Part shown: positions 26,644-34,499 of the stretch, one piece after another
Layout of the letters: each line of letters starts with the position of its first letter
Numbering within the stretch: position 1 is the first letter of the stretch
Source of the DNA: Bradyrhizobium sp. WBAH42
GTDB lineage: Bacteria > Pseudomonadota > Alphaproteobacteria > Rhizobiales > Xanthobacteraceae
Length of the DNA: 64,000 nucleotides
Assembly: GCF_024585265.1 (NCBI RefSeq)
Contig: NZ_CP036533.1
Location: 1,116,001 to 1,180,000 of the forward strand
Direction of reading: 5' to 3'
Translations under genes and position numbers: made by a program
The notes under the pieces: model-generated
What the model was told of the DNA's origin: nothing
Seen by the model: only the letters and a program-made list of their open reading frames with translations
The model's database searches: none

Positions 26644-28085
26644 CGAGGCATCTCCTCGCTCTGCCTGGCTTCTCGATAAGTGTCGCCGGCCAGCGCGGCA
26701 CGGATGCCGTCGATCTTCCCGTTGCGGTAGAACAGATTGTAGGTGTCGAACGGAATGATCGCTCCTTGCTCGGTCACGAAATGGATGCAGCTGCGCTTGA
26801 CGTTGCCGACGCAGAAATTGAAGCGGTCGAGAAACTGCACGATGGTGACGCGGAAGACGTTCTCGTAGGTGAGCCCGTCCGGCACCTGGAAGCTCGGCAG
26901 GCAGCACAACAATTCGCAGACGCGCTCGGACGTGTTGAGGGGGCCTGAGGACAGCGAGAACAGGTCGATGAACTTTTCCCGCAGCATCGGATATTTTTCC
27001 GGGCTGATGGTGTTGGGCATCACCGCCACCAGCTGCTCCTGCGGGATCAGCGAGGTCAGCGGCAGCACCTTCTCGCCGTTGCGCAGGCCATAGCCTATCG
27101 AGATGCTCTCGGGGTTGCAGGGCAGCGGGATCATGTCCTTGTCGCCGAACACGCCGGTTTCGACGACGCGCTTGCGGATCTCCGACAGCATGATGCGGTC
27201 GGTATTCTTGTCGAAACTCTCGTTGCGGCCGGCATCCTGGACCGGCTGCAGGGTCACGCCGCGCACGCATTTCCAGGTCAGTGCGTGGCGCACGATGTCG
27301 CCGATCTCGGCATCGTTGACGCCGCGCTTGATGGTCGCGACCAGCGTGGTCGAGATGCCGTAATGCTCGAGATTCTCCAGCGCCTGCTGGCGGATTTTTC
27401 GCAAGTCGGCGCCGCGGAGGTTGATCAGCGCATCGCGCTGCAGCGAATCGAACTGGAGGTAGACCTCCAGCCCGCGCCTGTTCTCAGCAAGCCGTGCCAC
27501 GAAATCCTTCTCGCGGGCGATGCGCAGGCCGTTGGTGTTGATCATGACATGGCGGATCGGGCGGGCGCGCACGGCCTCCAGGATCTCGAAGAAGTCAGGA
27601 TGCAGCGTCGGCTCCCCGCCGGAAATCTGCACGAGATCGGGCTCGCCTTCGCTCGCGACCAGCGCGTCGAGCATCTTATCGACCGTCGCGAGCGGCGTGA
27701 ATTTCGTTCGTGCCGGCGAGGATTCGGCGAAGCAGACCGGGCAGGTGAGATTGCAGTGCTCGGTGATCTCGATCAGAGCCAGGCAGGAATGCTGCTCGTG
27801 GTCGGGACAGAGGCCGCAATCATAGGGGCAGCCGAATTGGGTGCGCTCCTGGAATTGCAGCGGCCGGTCGCCCGGCTTGATGAAATCCTTGCACAGCCGC
27901 CAATAGGCGGCATCCGTCGACACCAGCGTCGATTGCACGCCGTGCTCCCGGCAGCGCTTTTCGTACCAGACCTCGTTGTCCTGGATCTGGATCTTGGTCG
28001 GCACCAGCTTCAGGCAGGTCTCGCACAGGGATTGGGTCTGGCCCCAGAAGATGTAGGGACGCGACTTACGCAACGGCGCGTTCAT
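26640..28085 (-). CDS. Radical SAM protein of the Tes/MJ0619 type
   Basis: 481 residues. The radical SAM cluster motif CNLTCPVC holds Cys111, 115 and 118. Upstream are many extra cysteines: CETC (21, 24), Cys45, Cys65 and GCPYDCGLC (86, 90, 93), then Cys101. This cysteine-rich head followed by HSCLALIEITEHCNLTCPVCFA is the pattern I recall for MJ0619 and archaeal tetraether lipid synthase (Tes) proteins. Those use additional clusters to join or methylate unactivated carbons. ISGGEPTLHPD is the SAM-binding GGEP motif. Further cysteines near the C-terminus (CELLCCLP, FCVGNVKRSC) could hold another cluster. The stop overlaps the next gene and the start overlaps the Lgt-like gene by 20 bases. Substrate is unknown; a lipid or lipoprotein is inferred from neighbours. 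Confidence 0.83.
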   Translation of the reverse strand: MNAPLRKSRPYIFWGQTQSLCETCLKLVPTKIQIQDNEVWYEKRCREHGVQSTLVSTDAAYWRLCKDFIKPGDRPLQFQERTQFGCPYDCGLCPDHEQHSCLALIEITEHCNLTCPVCFAESSPARTKFTPLATVDKMLDALVASEGEPDLVQISGGEPTLHPDFFEILEAVRARPIRHVMINTNGLRIAREKDFVARLAENRRGLEVYLQFDSLQRDALINLRGADLRKIRQQALENLEHYGISTTLVATIKRGVNDAEIGDIVRHALTWKCVRGVTLQPVQDAGRNESFDKNTDRIMLSEIRKRVVETGVFGDKDMIPLPCNPESISIGYGLRNGEKVLPLTSLIPQEQLVAVMPNTISPEKYPMLREKFIDLFSLSSGPLNTSERVCELLCCLPSFQVPDGLTYENVFRVTIVQFLDRFNFCVGNVKRSCIHFVTEQGAIIPFDTYNLFYRNGKIDGIRAALAGDTYREARQSEEMPR

Positions 28086-28782
28086 GCAGGGGTCTCGCTT
28101 TGGGTGCCGTCGCCAGCATGAAAGCGGCGTAGAGCAGGATCGACAGCGACAGCAGGTGAAACAGGGTCAGGGGCCCGACCAGCGTGCCATAGGGCTTGAG
28201 GAATTCCCATAGGAAGCGTTGCGCTCCGTAATAGGCGAGCACCAGGTAGAAACCATTGGTGATCGCGAACGCGTTCCGGTTCAAAACCGCCAGCGCATAG
28301 ACGAGCGCGAACAGAGCCATGGCCGCGCTCTCGTAGAGCTGCACGGGATGGCGGCGAACGCCATCGCCGAAATCATGGCCGAAGGGCAGGGCCGTCGGCG
28401 TGCCATAGGTGAAATCGTCGAGACCCGCGAGGTAACAGCCGATCCGGCCGATCGCGATGCCGAGCGCCAGCGGCAACGCGAACCGCGCGCCGGTTCGCAC
28501 CGTGATCCCTGCGGACCATTTGTAGAGCTCGATTGCCACGATGCCGCCGGCCAGCGCCCCCTCGACCGAGCGCGCAATGCCGTTTTGCCCTGACAGCCAC
28601 AGATTGGCGGAGCCGAACAGATAGGCGCCAAGGCCTGCGCCAAACACCAGCGCGGCGACATACGGCAGCGCGAAGGATTGCGCCGGAAACTGCAAGCCCC
28701 GTCGCGACAGCCAATAGACGGCGGCCGCCGCCGCCAGCCAGGCCAGGATGTCGAAGAGAGTGTGAAGGAAAGCCCCGCTCAT
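28066..28782 (-). CDS. Lgt-like (prolipoprotein diacylglyceryl transferase family) membrane protein
   Basis: 238 residues from the ATG at 28782; a longer TTG frame to 28842 is unlikely. About seven hydrophobic segments. Family motifs retained are IGRIG (112-116), RRHPVQLYE (143-151) and the late Arg in GAQRFLWEF (Arg189). Compared with my recollection of the E. coli enzyme, the conserved Asn after GRLG is Cys117-region Cys (GRIGC) and the catalytic-loop His is replaced (RSVEGALAGG). It may therefore be an altered paralogue rather than the housekeeping Lgt, which would transfer diacylglycerol from phosphatidylglycerol to a lipobox Cys. It is first in a tight operon with a radical SAM enzyme. 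TATACT at 28791-28796 is so near the ATG that the message may be leaderless. Confidence 0.8.
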   Translation of the reverse strand: MSGAFLHTLFDILAWLAAAAAVYWLSRRGLQFPAQSFALPYVAALVFGAGLGAYLFGSANLWLSGQNGIARSVEGALAGGIVAIELYKWSAGITVRTGARFALPLALGIAIGRIGCYLAGLDDFTYGTPTALPFGHDFGDGVRRHPVQLYESAAMALFALVYALAVLNRNAFAITNGFYLVLAYYGAQRFLWEFLKPYGTLVGPLTLFHLLSLSILLYAAFMLATAPKARPLHERAVA

Positions 28783-28857
28783 GCGGGGGCAGTATAGCAC
28801 GACCGCTGTTAGAACGGCGCGCCGCGCATTATCGCGCCACAAGGGAGAAGCAAGAAG

Positions 28858-29622
28858 CTACCCGGCCTCCCGCTCCTCGGTCGGATAAACCCCGCGCAGC
28901 ACCTCCTCGAAATGCATCTTCACGGCATCGTTGCACAGGCAGGCGCGCAGCCTCAGGCCGTCGCGGCTGCGGACCAGGATCGAGCCGCGCCTCGTGTCGA
29001 GCACGCCTTCGGCCTTGAACGACTGAAGCACGCGGCTGGCATAGGAGCGGCCCACCCCGAGCAGCGTCGCGAGCTGTTCATGGGTCAGCGGCACGCTGGT
29101 CTCGTCGCCGGTCCGCTCCATCGCAGCCAAAATCCATTTGGCGGTGCGCTGCTCGATCGAATGGATCGCGTTGCAGGCGGTCGACTGGAAGATCTGGGCC
29201 AGCATGCAATCGGCATAGCGGGCGAAGACGTTGCGCAGTGATGCCGAGCGCAGCTTGGCTGCTTCCAGCTTGGCGACGTGAATGCGCGCAAACGGTCCGC
29301 CGAATTTCACGCAGATCCGGGTATAGGCCGGCAGAAACCCCTCGCTGACGATGCCGCCGACCGCGCCTTCGCGGCCGACCAGAATGGTTTCGACGTCGCG
29401 GCCGTCCTCGTTGGGGACGAGGAAAGTCGCGAGCGACGGGCCGCAGGGGAAGTGGACGACCTGCACGTCATCGCCGGGATTGTAGAGCAAGTGGCCTGCT
29501 GCAGACTCCTCGACGGTCACGTGCGGTGCCAGGAGGCCGTAATCGACCTGGCTCAAGCGCCGCAGCAGATTGTTGGCCGGCCGGCTCTCGACCTCGGTGA
29601 CCTTGGCGATACGCGCATCCAT
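28858..29622 (-). CDS. Crp/Fnr-family transcriptional regulator
   Basis: 254 residues. The N-terminal cyclic-nucleotide-binding-like beta barrel spans about 30-140 (HLLYNPGDDVQVVHFPCGPSL, VGREGAVGGI). A long dimer helix follows, then a C-terminal helix-turn-helix, PLTHEQLATLLGVGRSYASRVLQ (about 190-215). The four Fnr-type N-terminal cysteines are absent, and the cAMP-contact RS motif of Crp is not obvious. The effector may be something else, or none. Its gene lies 75 bases upstream of the Lgt-like operon on the same strand and may read into it. An EcfG-like promoter stands 75 bases before its ATG, which suggests general-stress control. Confidence 0.86.
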   Translation of the reverse strand: MDARIAKVTEVESRPANNLLRRLSQVDYGLLAPHVTVEESAAGHLLYNPGDDVQVVHFPCGPSLATFLVPNEDGRDVETILVGREGAVGGIVSEGFLPAYTRICVKFGGPFARIHVAKLEAAKLRSASLRNVFARYADCMLAQIFQSTACNAIHSIEQRTAKWILAAMERTGDETSVPLTHEQLATLLGVGRSYASRVLQSFKAEGVLDTRRGSILVRSRDGLRLRACLCNDAVKMHFEEVLRGVYPTEEREAG

Positions 29623-29696
29623 CCTGAACTCCCACCCTTCCTTTCACCTTAGCGAGTTCCATCCGTTTCCTGTGTGCACAAGTGGACAGACCAGAG

Positions 29697-29722
29697 AACG
29701 ACGATGTGGTGAGTTTCGTTCC
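29697..29722 (-). promoter_or_regulatory. Candidate EcfG (general stress) promoter of the Crp/Fnr gene
   Basis: On the minus strand GGAAC (29718-29722) and CGTT (29697-29700) are separated by exactly 17 bases. This is the -35/-10 pair and spacing reported for EcfG-controlled promoters in Bradyrhizobium and relatives. It points toward the Crp/Fnr ATG at 29622, about 75 bases away. Confidence 0.6.
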
Positions 29723-29800
29723 GGGAACCCTCCGATGCGCTGGACGCAGGCATCGTGTCGCGGCAGTCCTGATCCAAAAACCCCCAACCAAGATGCGATC

Positions 29801-30184
29801 ATGGCACCCGCACCCTCCAATGGCACAGGCTGGCCGGCCGATGTTCTGATCGTCGAGGACGATCCGATCATCGCGATCGATTTCGAGGATCGCCTGCTCG
29901 GATTTGGAGTATCCGCGGTGCGGACCGTGGGTTCGGTGACGCAGGCGCTAAACGCCATCGCGAAACGGACACCCGATTTCGCGCTGCTCGATGTCGAGCT
30001 GATCCGGGAGACGAGCTTTGCGATCGCCGAGCGGCTGATCGCGCTGAAGATTCCGTTCGTCTTCGTCACCGGCTACGGCGCCGAAGCGCGTATTCCGTCC
30101 GAATTGGCGGGCCGGCCGCGGCTGCAGAAGCCGTGCTCCAGCGAGGCGCTGGAAGCGGCGCTTCAGGCGCGCGCCGCCGATTAG
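29801..30184 (+). CDS. Single-domain response regulator (receiver only)
   Basis: 127 residues. Receiver fold: VLIVEDDPIIAIDFEDRL carries the acidic pair, LLDVELI the phosphoacceptor Asp, FVTGYG the conserved Thr/Ser switch and RLQKPCSSEALEAAL the conserved Lys. There is no output domain, so it should relay phosphate or bind partners. This ALL/VELI and GY-x-KP pattern is common in rhizobial stand-alone receivers near HWE kinases. The ATG at 29801 was preferred over upstream ones at 29734 or earlier, because the extension has no receiver similarity; no strong ribosome site is seen. Divergent from the Crp/Fnr gene. Confidence 0.8.
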   Translation: MAPAPSNGTGWPADVLIVEDDPIIAIDFEDRLLGFGVSAVRTVGSVTQALNAIAKRTPDFALLDVELIRETSFAIAERLIALKIPFVFVTGYGAEARIPSELAGRPRLQKPCSSEALEAALQARAAD

Positions 30185-30187
30185 CGG

Positions 30188-31729
30188 TCAGCTCTGCTTC
30201 GGGTCGAGCGTGGTCGACCACAGCGCGACGTCGGCGCGGTCGCGCAGGGTCACCGTCATCTGGCCGGAGGCGCCGTCGATCTTGACGTGGCCGAAGAACT
30301 GCATGCCCGCTGAGGGCGGCAGGTTCTGGCTGTCTTTGCCCGGCGCCTTGACGAAGCGCACCTCGGGGCCAAAGGTGTTGTCGAGCGCGTTCGGACCGAA
30401 CGTGCCGGCATGCAGCGGGCCCGAGACGAATTCCCAGAACGGCTCGAACTCCTGGAATTGCGCCTTGTTCGGATCGTAATAGTGCGCGGCGGCGTAATGC
30501 ACGTCCGCCGTCAGCCACACCGTGTTGCTGATCGGCGCCATCTTGATGAAGCGCAGGATGTCGGCGATCTCGAGCTCGCGGCCGCGCACCGGGCCGTCGC
30601 CCTGCGCAACGGCTTCCGAGCCGCCGTTCGGCGTGTCCGAGACGATCAGGCTGATCGGCATGTCGGACGCGATCACCTTCCAAGTCGCGCGCGAGTTCAG
30701 CAGGCCGCGCTTGAGCCAGGCAATCTGGTCCGGGCCGAGGAAATAGCTGGCAGGGCCATAGGCGGTTTCGAGATTGGCGCCGTTCGGCCCGCGATAGCTG
30801 CGCTCGTCGAGCACGAACACGTCGAGATGCGGGCCGTAGGAGATCTGGCGATAGACGCGGCCGGGCTCGGTGATGCTCTCCCGCAGCGGGTACATCTCGT
30901 GGAAGGCGCGGCCTGCGCGGGCCGCGAGCAGCGAGATGTCGCGCACTTTGTAGGCGGCCGGCAAGTCTTTCGACAGCGACCAGTTGTTGGTGACCTCGTG
31001 GTCGTCCCACTGCACGAAGATCGGCACCTCGGCATTGAAGGCGCGGAGATTGTCGTCGGTGAGATTGTATTTGTGCGCGGCGCGGAACTCGTCCAACGTC
31101 TCGGCGACCTTGGCCTTCTCCGGGATGGTGAGGTTCTTCCAGATCTTGCCGTCGGCGAGCTTCACCTCGGGTTGGATCGGGCCATCGGCATAGATCGTGT
31201 CACCCGAATGCAGGAAGAAGTCCGGCCGGTGCTTGCGCATGGTTGAGAAGGTGAACATGCCGCCGTCGTCGGGATTGATGCCCCAGCCCTGCCCTGCGAC
31301 GTCGCCGCCCCAGACGAAGTTGACGTCGCGGCGGTCGGCGGGCGCGGTGCGGAAGCGGCCGGTCACCGGCTCGCCCTCGATCGCGCTGTGGGAGAGATCG
31401 CGAAAGCGGACGCGGTAAAAGATGTCCTGGCCGGCCGGACAATTTTCGACCAGCAGCTTCGCGGTGAAGTCGCTCTCGGGCAGCGCCGCGATCGGCGGCA
31501 GCGCGCGGGCATCCTTGAACGACTCGGTGGTCGCCACCTCCACCAGCATCTGCGATGGACGGTCGGCGCGCGCCCACACCACGCCGCCGTCCACGGTGAC
31601 GTCGCCCGATTGCACGCCGTGGGTGACCACCGGCCGGTCGGCCGCGCGGGAAAGATAGGGCATCGCCATCGTGCCGAGTGCACCCGCGCCGGTGGCGAGG
31701 AAGCGGCGGCGGGAGAACCTAATGTTCAT
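30188..31729 (-). CDS. phoD: Alkaline phosphatase D (PhoD-like), Tat-exported
   Basis: 513 residues. The Tat signal FSRRRFLATGAG (about 4-16) begins at the ATG 31729; the longer frame to 31825 has no such signal. The N-terminal PhoD-type beta domain runs to about residue 130. The metallophosphatase core has FLHSGDTIYADGP, FVQWDDHEVTNNWS (the metal-binding GDxIYAD and DDHE motifs) and WLTADVHYAA near the end. The enzyme releases phosphate from mono- and diesters in the periplasm with Ca/Fe. It lies four bases after the convergent response-regulator gene ends. A second alkaline phosphatase (PhoA type) is at 44500. Confidence 0.93.
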   Translation of the reverse strand: MNIRFSRRRFLATGAGALGTMAMPYLSRAADRPVVTHGVQSGDVTVDGGVVWARADRPSQMLVEVATTESFKDARALPPIAALPESDFTAKLLVENCPAGQDIFYRVRFRDLSHSAIEGEPVTGRFRTAPADRRDVNFVWGGDVAGQGWGINPDDGGMFTFSTMRKHRPDFFLHSGDTIYADGPIQPEVKLADGKIWKNLTIPEKAKVAETLDEFRAAHKYNLTDDNLRAFNAEVPIFVQWDDHEVTNNWSLSKDLPAAYKVRDISLLAARAGRAFHEMYPLRESITEPGRVYRQISYGPHLDVFVLDERSYRGPNGANLETAYGPASYFLGPDQIAWLKRGLLNSRATWKVIASDMPISLIVSDTPNGGSEAVAQGDGPVRGRELEIADILRFIKMAPISNTVWLTADVHYAAAHYYDPNKAQFQEFEPFWEFVSGPLHAGTFGPNALDNTFGPEVRFVKAPGKDSQNLPPSAGMQFFGHVKIDGASGQMTVTLRDRADVALWSTTLDPKQS

Positions 31730-31766
31730 GAAGATGGCTCCGAACCCGAGCTTGCAGGAAGGCACC

Positions 31767-31805
31767 TCATTCCGGGGTTCGCGCGTTGCGCGCCCGGGAT
31801 GACGG
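31767..31805. repeat. Short palindromic repeat, TCATTCCGGGG type
   Basis: TCATTCCGGGGTTCGCGCG is answered by CGCGCCCGGGATGACGG. It is a short version of the element at 5667-5768 and lies upstream of phoD. Confidence 0.6.
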
Positions 31806-31858
31806 AGCAAGCTATATTGAGACAATGTGACGCAGCAATAACGCGCGCAAGCGCAGGC

Positions 31859-33304
31859 TCAGGCGTTGCCGGCGGCCCGGAATTGCGCGCCGGCGCGCTG
31901 CAGGTTCTGCGGCAGGCTCATCAGCAGGGCCTTGCGGTCGGCGACCGCCGAATGAAACTGGTCGAGGGCAATGTTGAAGGCGGTGAGCGCGCCTTCCTCG
32001 ATCGCGCCGTGATCGTAACAGCGCAGCGTATCGCGCAGGATGTCGTCGGCTTCGGTCTGCATCTGGTCGAGCTCTTCGGTGGTCTCGCACTTGCGCGCGG
32101 CCGCGATCATGTCCAACAGCCGATCACGCAGATGGCTGTTGTTGTCGCGCTCGTCCTTCTTCAGATAGCCCGCAAACCACGCGCCGATCGAGCCCATGGC
32201 GGACAGCGCCATCAAGCCCCACCAGATGTAATCGCTGTATTTGTCGAGGAAGGTCTTCTCCTCGCCGTCGACGAAGGCGGCCGCACCCGGATGCACCGGG
32301 ATCACGGCGTCCTTGTCGGTATCGGGCGTTTCGATCTTTGCCGCCAGCGGGAATTCCGTCACCAATTGCTGCCGCACGGCGAACAGCTGGCGCGTGAACG
32401 CCGCGATGGTGGTCTCGGACACGCCTTTGCGCGCCACGATGTGATGCGAAAAGCTGATGGTCTTGACCTCGTCCTCGGGTCGAGCGGGCGAGCCGCCATA
32501 GGTGCCGGCAGGGATCTCCGAGGCTTCGTAGACCGGATGGTTCTGTGCGATTGCGTCCGCCGAATCGATCTCGAGGAAGGTCGGCGTGCCGCCTTCCTTG
32601 ATCGATGCCGCGATCGCGTCGGCCGTGATCTTGCTGTTGACCGGGCCGGCCGCGAGATAGACGTCGGCCTTCTGCGCCTTGATCGCGTCGGCAACCTCGT
32701 TCGCCGGGAATTGCACGATCTCGACCTTGGCGGAATCGACGCCGTATTGCTGCAGGATCACCTTGAGGAGGTTGACGTTGGCTTGGGTGCGGCCGACGAC
32801 GCCGATGCGATGGCCGGCGAGCTGCGCGATCTTGGTGATCTTCGCGCCCTTCTTCTTGCCCTTGGCGGGCACGGACCACAGCACCACGACGTTCTTACGC
32901 AGGGTCGCGACCGCCTGTGCGTTCTTCGGCACCTCGAGGTCGCCGCGCACGATGGCGAGGTCGACCTTGCCCTCCGCGAGTGCATTGGCGCTGGCGATGG
33001 CACTGTCGGTCTGGATCGGGCGCAGCCGCACCTGGCTCTTGTGTTGCGCGAAGCCTTGCGTCAGCGTCTGCACGACCTTGACGTCGTCGCTGTTGGCAGG
33101 GCCGACCGCGATCCTCAGCGTCACCGGTCGCATCGCGAAATAGTAGCCGCCGGCGAGCGCGCCGATGATCGCGAGCACCAGGGCCAGCGACACGAGAGCC
33201 GTCTTCCGCGCCGCGGATCGCGGCGAAGGCGGAGGGGGCGCTTCGGCCAGGTCCAATCCCCCGGTCATAGATCTCCCAAACAGGCGCTTCAGGCTCAGTT
33301 TCAT
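31859..33304 (-). CDS. TAXI-domain protein with two membrane anchors
   Basis: 481 residues. A first TM helix (about 36-58) is preceded by a Pro-rich cytosolic stretch. The TAXI solute-binding domain (about 62-350) has LRIAVGPANSDDVKVVQTL, LVDLAIVRGDLEVPK and RIGVVGRTQANVNLLKVIL. A second TM (about 358-381, YIWWGLMALSAMGSIGAWF) leads to a ~100-residue helical cytosolic tail. Typical TAXI proteins are secreted ligand-binding parts of TRAP transporters. Here the domain is held in the periplasm between two anchors, and no TRAP permease gene is nearby. A receptor role is therefore possible. The ATG is followed by MKLSLKRLFG; no strong ribosome site is visible. Confidence 0.85.
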   Translation of the reverse strand: MKLSLKRLFGRSMTGGLDLAEAPPPPSPRSAARKTALVSLALVLAIIGALAGGYYFAMRPVTLRIAVGPANSDDVKVVQTLTQGFAQHKSQVRLRPIQTDSAIASANALAEGKVDLAIVRGDLEVPKNAQAVATLRKNVVVLWSVPAKGKKKGAKITKIAQLAGHRIGVVGRTQANVNLLKVILQQYGVDSAKVEIVQFPANEVADAIKAQKADVYLAAGPVNSKITADAIAASIKEGGTPTFLEIDSADAIAQNHPVYEASEIPAGTYGGSPARPEDEVKTISFSHHIVARKGVSETTIAAFTRQLFAVRQQLVTEFPLAAKIETPDTDKDAVIPVHPGAAAFVDGEEKTFLDKYSDYIWWGLMALSAMGSIGAWFAGYLKKDERDNNSHLRDRLLDMIAAARKCETTEELDQMQTEADDILRDTLRCYDHGAIEEGALTAFNIALDQFHSAVADRKALLMSLPQNLQRAGAQFRAAGNA

Positions 33305-33456
33305 CTTGGCCGGCGATTTACGCCCGCAATTGTAGCAAATTTCTTGTCCGGCGGGGTTACATCTCCGTCATGGTTAGCGGATCGAGGAAATCCCCGTGTG
33401 AACCCGGGCGTCAGCGCGGTGTTAGGGTAAAGTTCCCCTGAAGGACGGAGATGGTC

Positions 33457-33756
33457 ATGTCAGAACGGCTCTCGGCAGAGGCGCGCAGGCAGGCGCTGGG
33501 CGGACTACCCGGCTGGACCGACGTCCAAGGCCGCGACGCCATCGGGAAAACCTTTGTCTTCAAGGATTTCAACGAGGCGTTCGGCTTCATGAGCCGCGCC
33601 GCGCTGGTCGCCGAGAAGATGGACCATCACCCCGAATGGCGTAACGTCTACAAGACCGTGGAGGTGGTGCTGTCGACCCATGATGCCGGCGGCGTCACGG
33701 CGCGCGACATCGAGCTCGCCAAGGCGATGAACGCCATCGCCAAGCCGACGGCTTAG
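33457..33756 (+). CDS. phhB: Pterin-4a-carbinolamine dehydratase
   Basis: 99 residues from the second ATG, which has GGAG six bases upstream; the first (33451) has no spacing from that site. Active-site motif: [24 protein letters not shown], in which the His pair and the later His and Asp are those of the family. N-terminal [16 protein letters not shown] is typical. The enzyme dehydrates 4a-hydroxytetrahydrobiopterin, recycling the cofactor of phenylalanine hydroxylase. Cytosolic. No hydroxylase is adjacent. A DUF1232 gene follows on the same strand after 103 bases. Confidence 0.94.
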   Translation: MSERLSAEARRQALGGLPGWTDVQGRDAIGKTFVFKDFNEAFGFMSRAALVAEKMDHHPEWRNVYKTVEVVLSTHDAGGVTARDIELAKAMNAIAKPTA

Positions 33757-33859
33757 CTGACACCTAGCTGACATCTTGCAGCGCCCGGCCGCATCCCCAT
33801 CTTGTGATCAGCAGGGCATGCGGCGATCCGCCGCCCCTTGCTGAACGGGGAGTTGCAGC

Positions 33860-34246
33860 ATGGCTGCCGAGCACAGTGTTGGCTTTGAGCCGGCCGATCG
33901 GCTTGCGGAAGATCGCGAGAGCGTGCGCCGCCGCTTCTGGCGCAAGCTGAAGCGCGTCGCCGCACAACTGCCGTTCGCCGAGGATCTGCTTGCGGCCTAT
34001 TACTGCGCGTTCGACCGGCAGACGCCGCGCCACGTCCAGGCCTCGCTGTTAGGCGCGATCGCCTATTTCATCCTGCCGTTCGACTTCGTCGCCGACGTCA
34101 TGCCGATGCTCGGCTTCGCCGATGACGCCGCCGTGCTCGCCACCGCCATCCGCATGGTTGCCGGCCACATCACGAACGAGCACCGCGAAGCCGCCCGCGC
34201 CGCGCTGAAGCGCGGGGTGAGCGAGGCGGACGTGGAAGCGGCGTAG
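33860..34246 (+). CDS. DUF1232/YkvA-family membrane-associated protein
   Basis: 128 residues. The central motif LLGAIAYFILPFDFVADVMPMLGFADDAAVLATAI is the DUF1232 signature (Y-x-x-x-P-x-D-x-x-D and G-x-x-D-D). The N-terminus has basic helices (RRRFWRKLKRVAAQL). One or two membrane-embedded helices are likely. Function is unknown; the clustered acids and Pro suggest a small metal- or lipid-associated membrane element. The ATG follows GGGGAGTTGCAGC. Confidence 0.85.
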   Translation: MAAEHSVGFEPADRLAEDRESVRRRFWRKLKRVAAQLPFAEDLLAAYYCAFDRQTPRHVQASLLGAIAYFILPFDFVADVMPMLGFADDAAVLATAIRMVAGHITNEHREAARAALKRGVSEADVEAA

Positions 34247-34273
34247 TCAAGGCGGATTCAACCACACATTCCG

Positions 34274-34378
34274 CTGTCATGCCCCGGCTTGACCGGGGCA
34301 TCCAGTACGCTGCGGCCTCTCGATTCAATCACTGACGTCACGGAGTACTGGATCGCCCGGTCAAGCCGGGCGATGACA
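34274..34378. repeat. Dispersed palindromic repeat, CTGTCAT-CCAGTA type (copy 2)
   Basis: CTGTCATGCCCCGGCTTGAC and GTCAAGCCGGGCGATGACA arms enclose GGCATCCAGTACG and GAGTACTGGATCG. It sits between the convergent DUF1232 gene and the TAXI gene, followed 32 bases on by a different repeat family. Confidence 0.8.
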
Positions 34379-34409
34379 CTGAGTGTGTGGCTGCTGCTGC
34401 CGCGAGCAT

Positions 34410-34495
34410 CGTCATTGCGAGCGAAGCGAAGCAATCCAGACTCTTTCCGCGGAGGGATTCTGGATTGCTTCGTCGCTCCGCTCCTCGCAATGACG
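34410..34495. repeat. Dispersed palindromic repeat, CGTCATTGCGAG family (copy 3)
   Basis: CGTCATTGCGAGCGAAGCG and CGCTCCTCGCAATGACG arms, with GAAGCAATCCAGA and TCTGGATTGCTTC inside. Confidence 0.85.
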
Positions 34496-34499
34496 GCCG

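Noticed and set aside
29673..29680. TGTGCACA palindrome between the Crp/Fnr and response regulator genes
   Set aside because: A single 8-base palindrome without flanking half-sites is too weak to call an operator.
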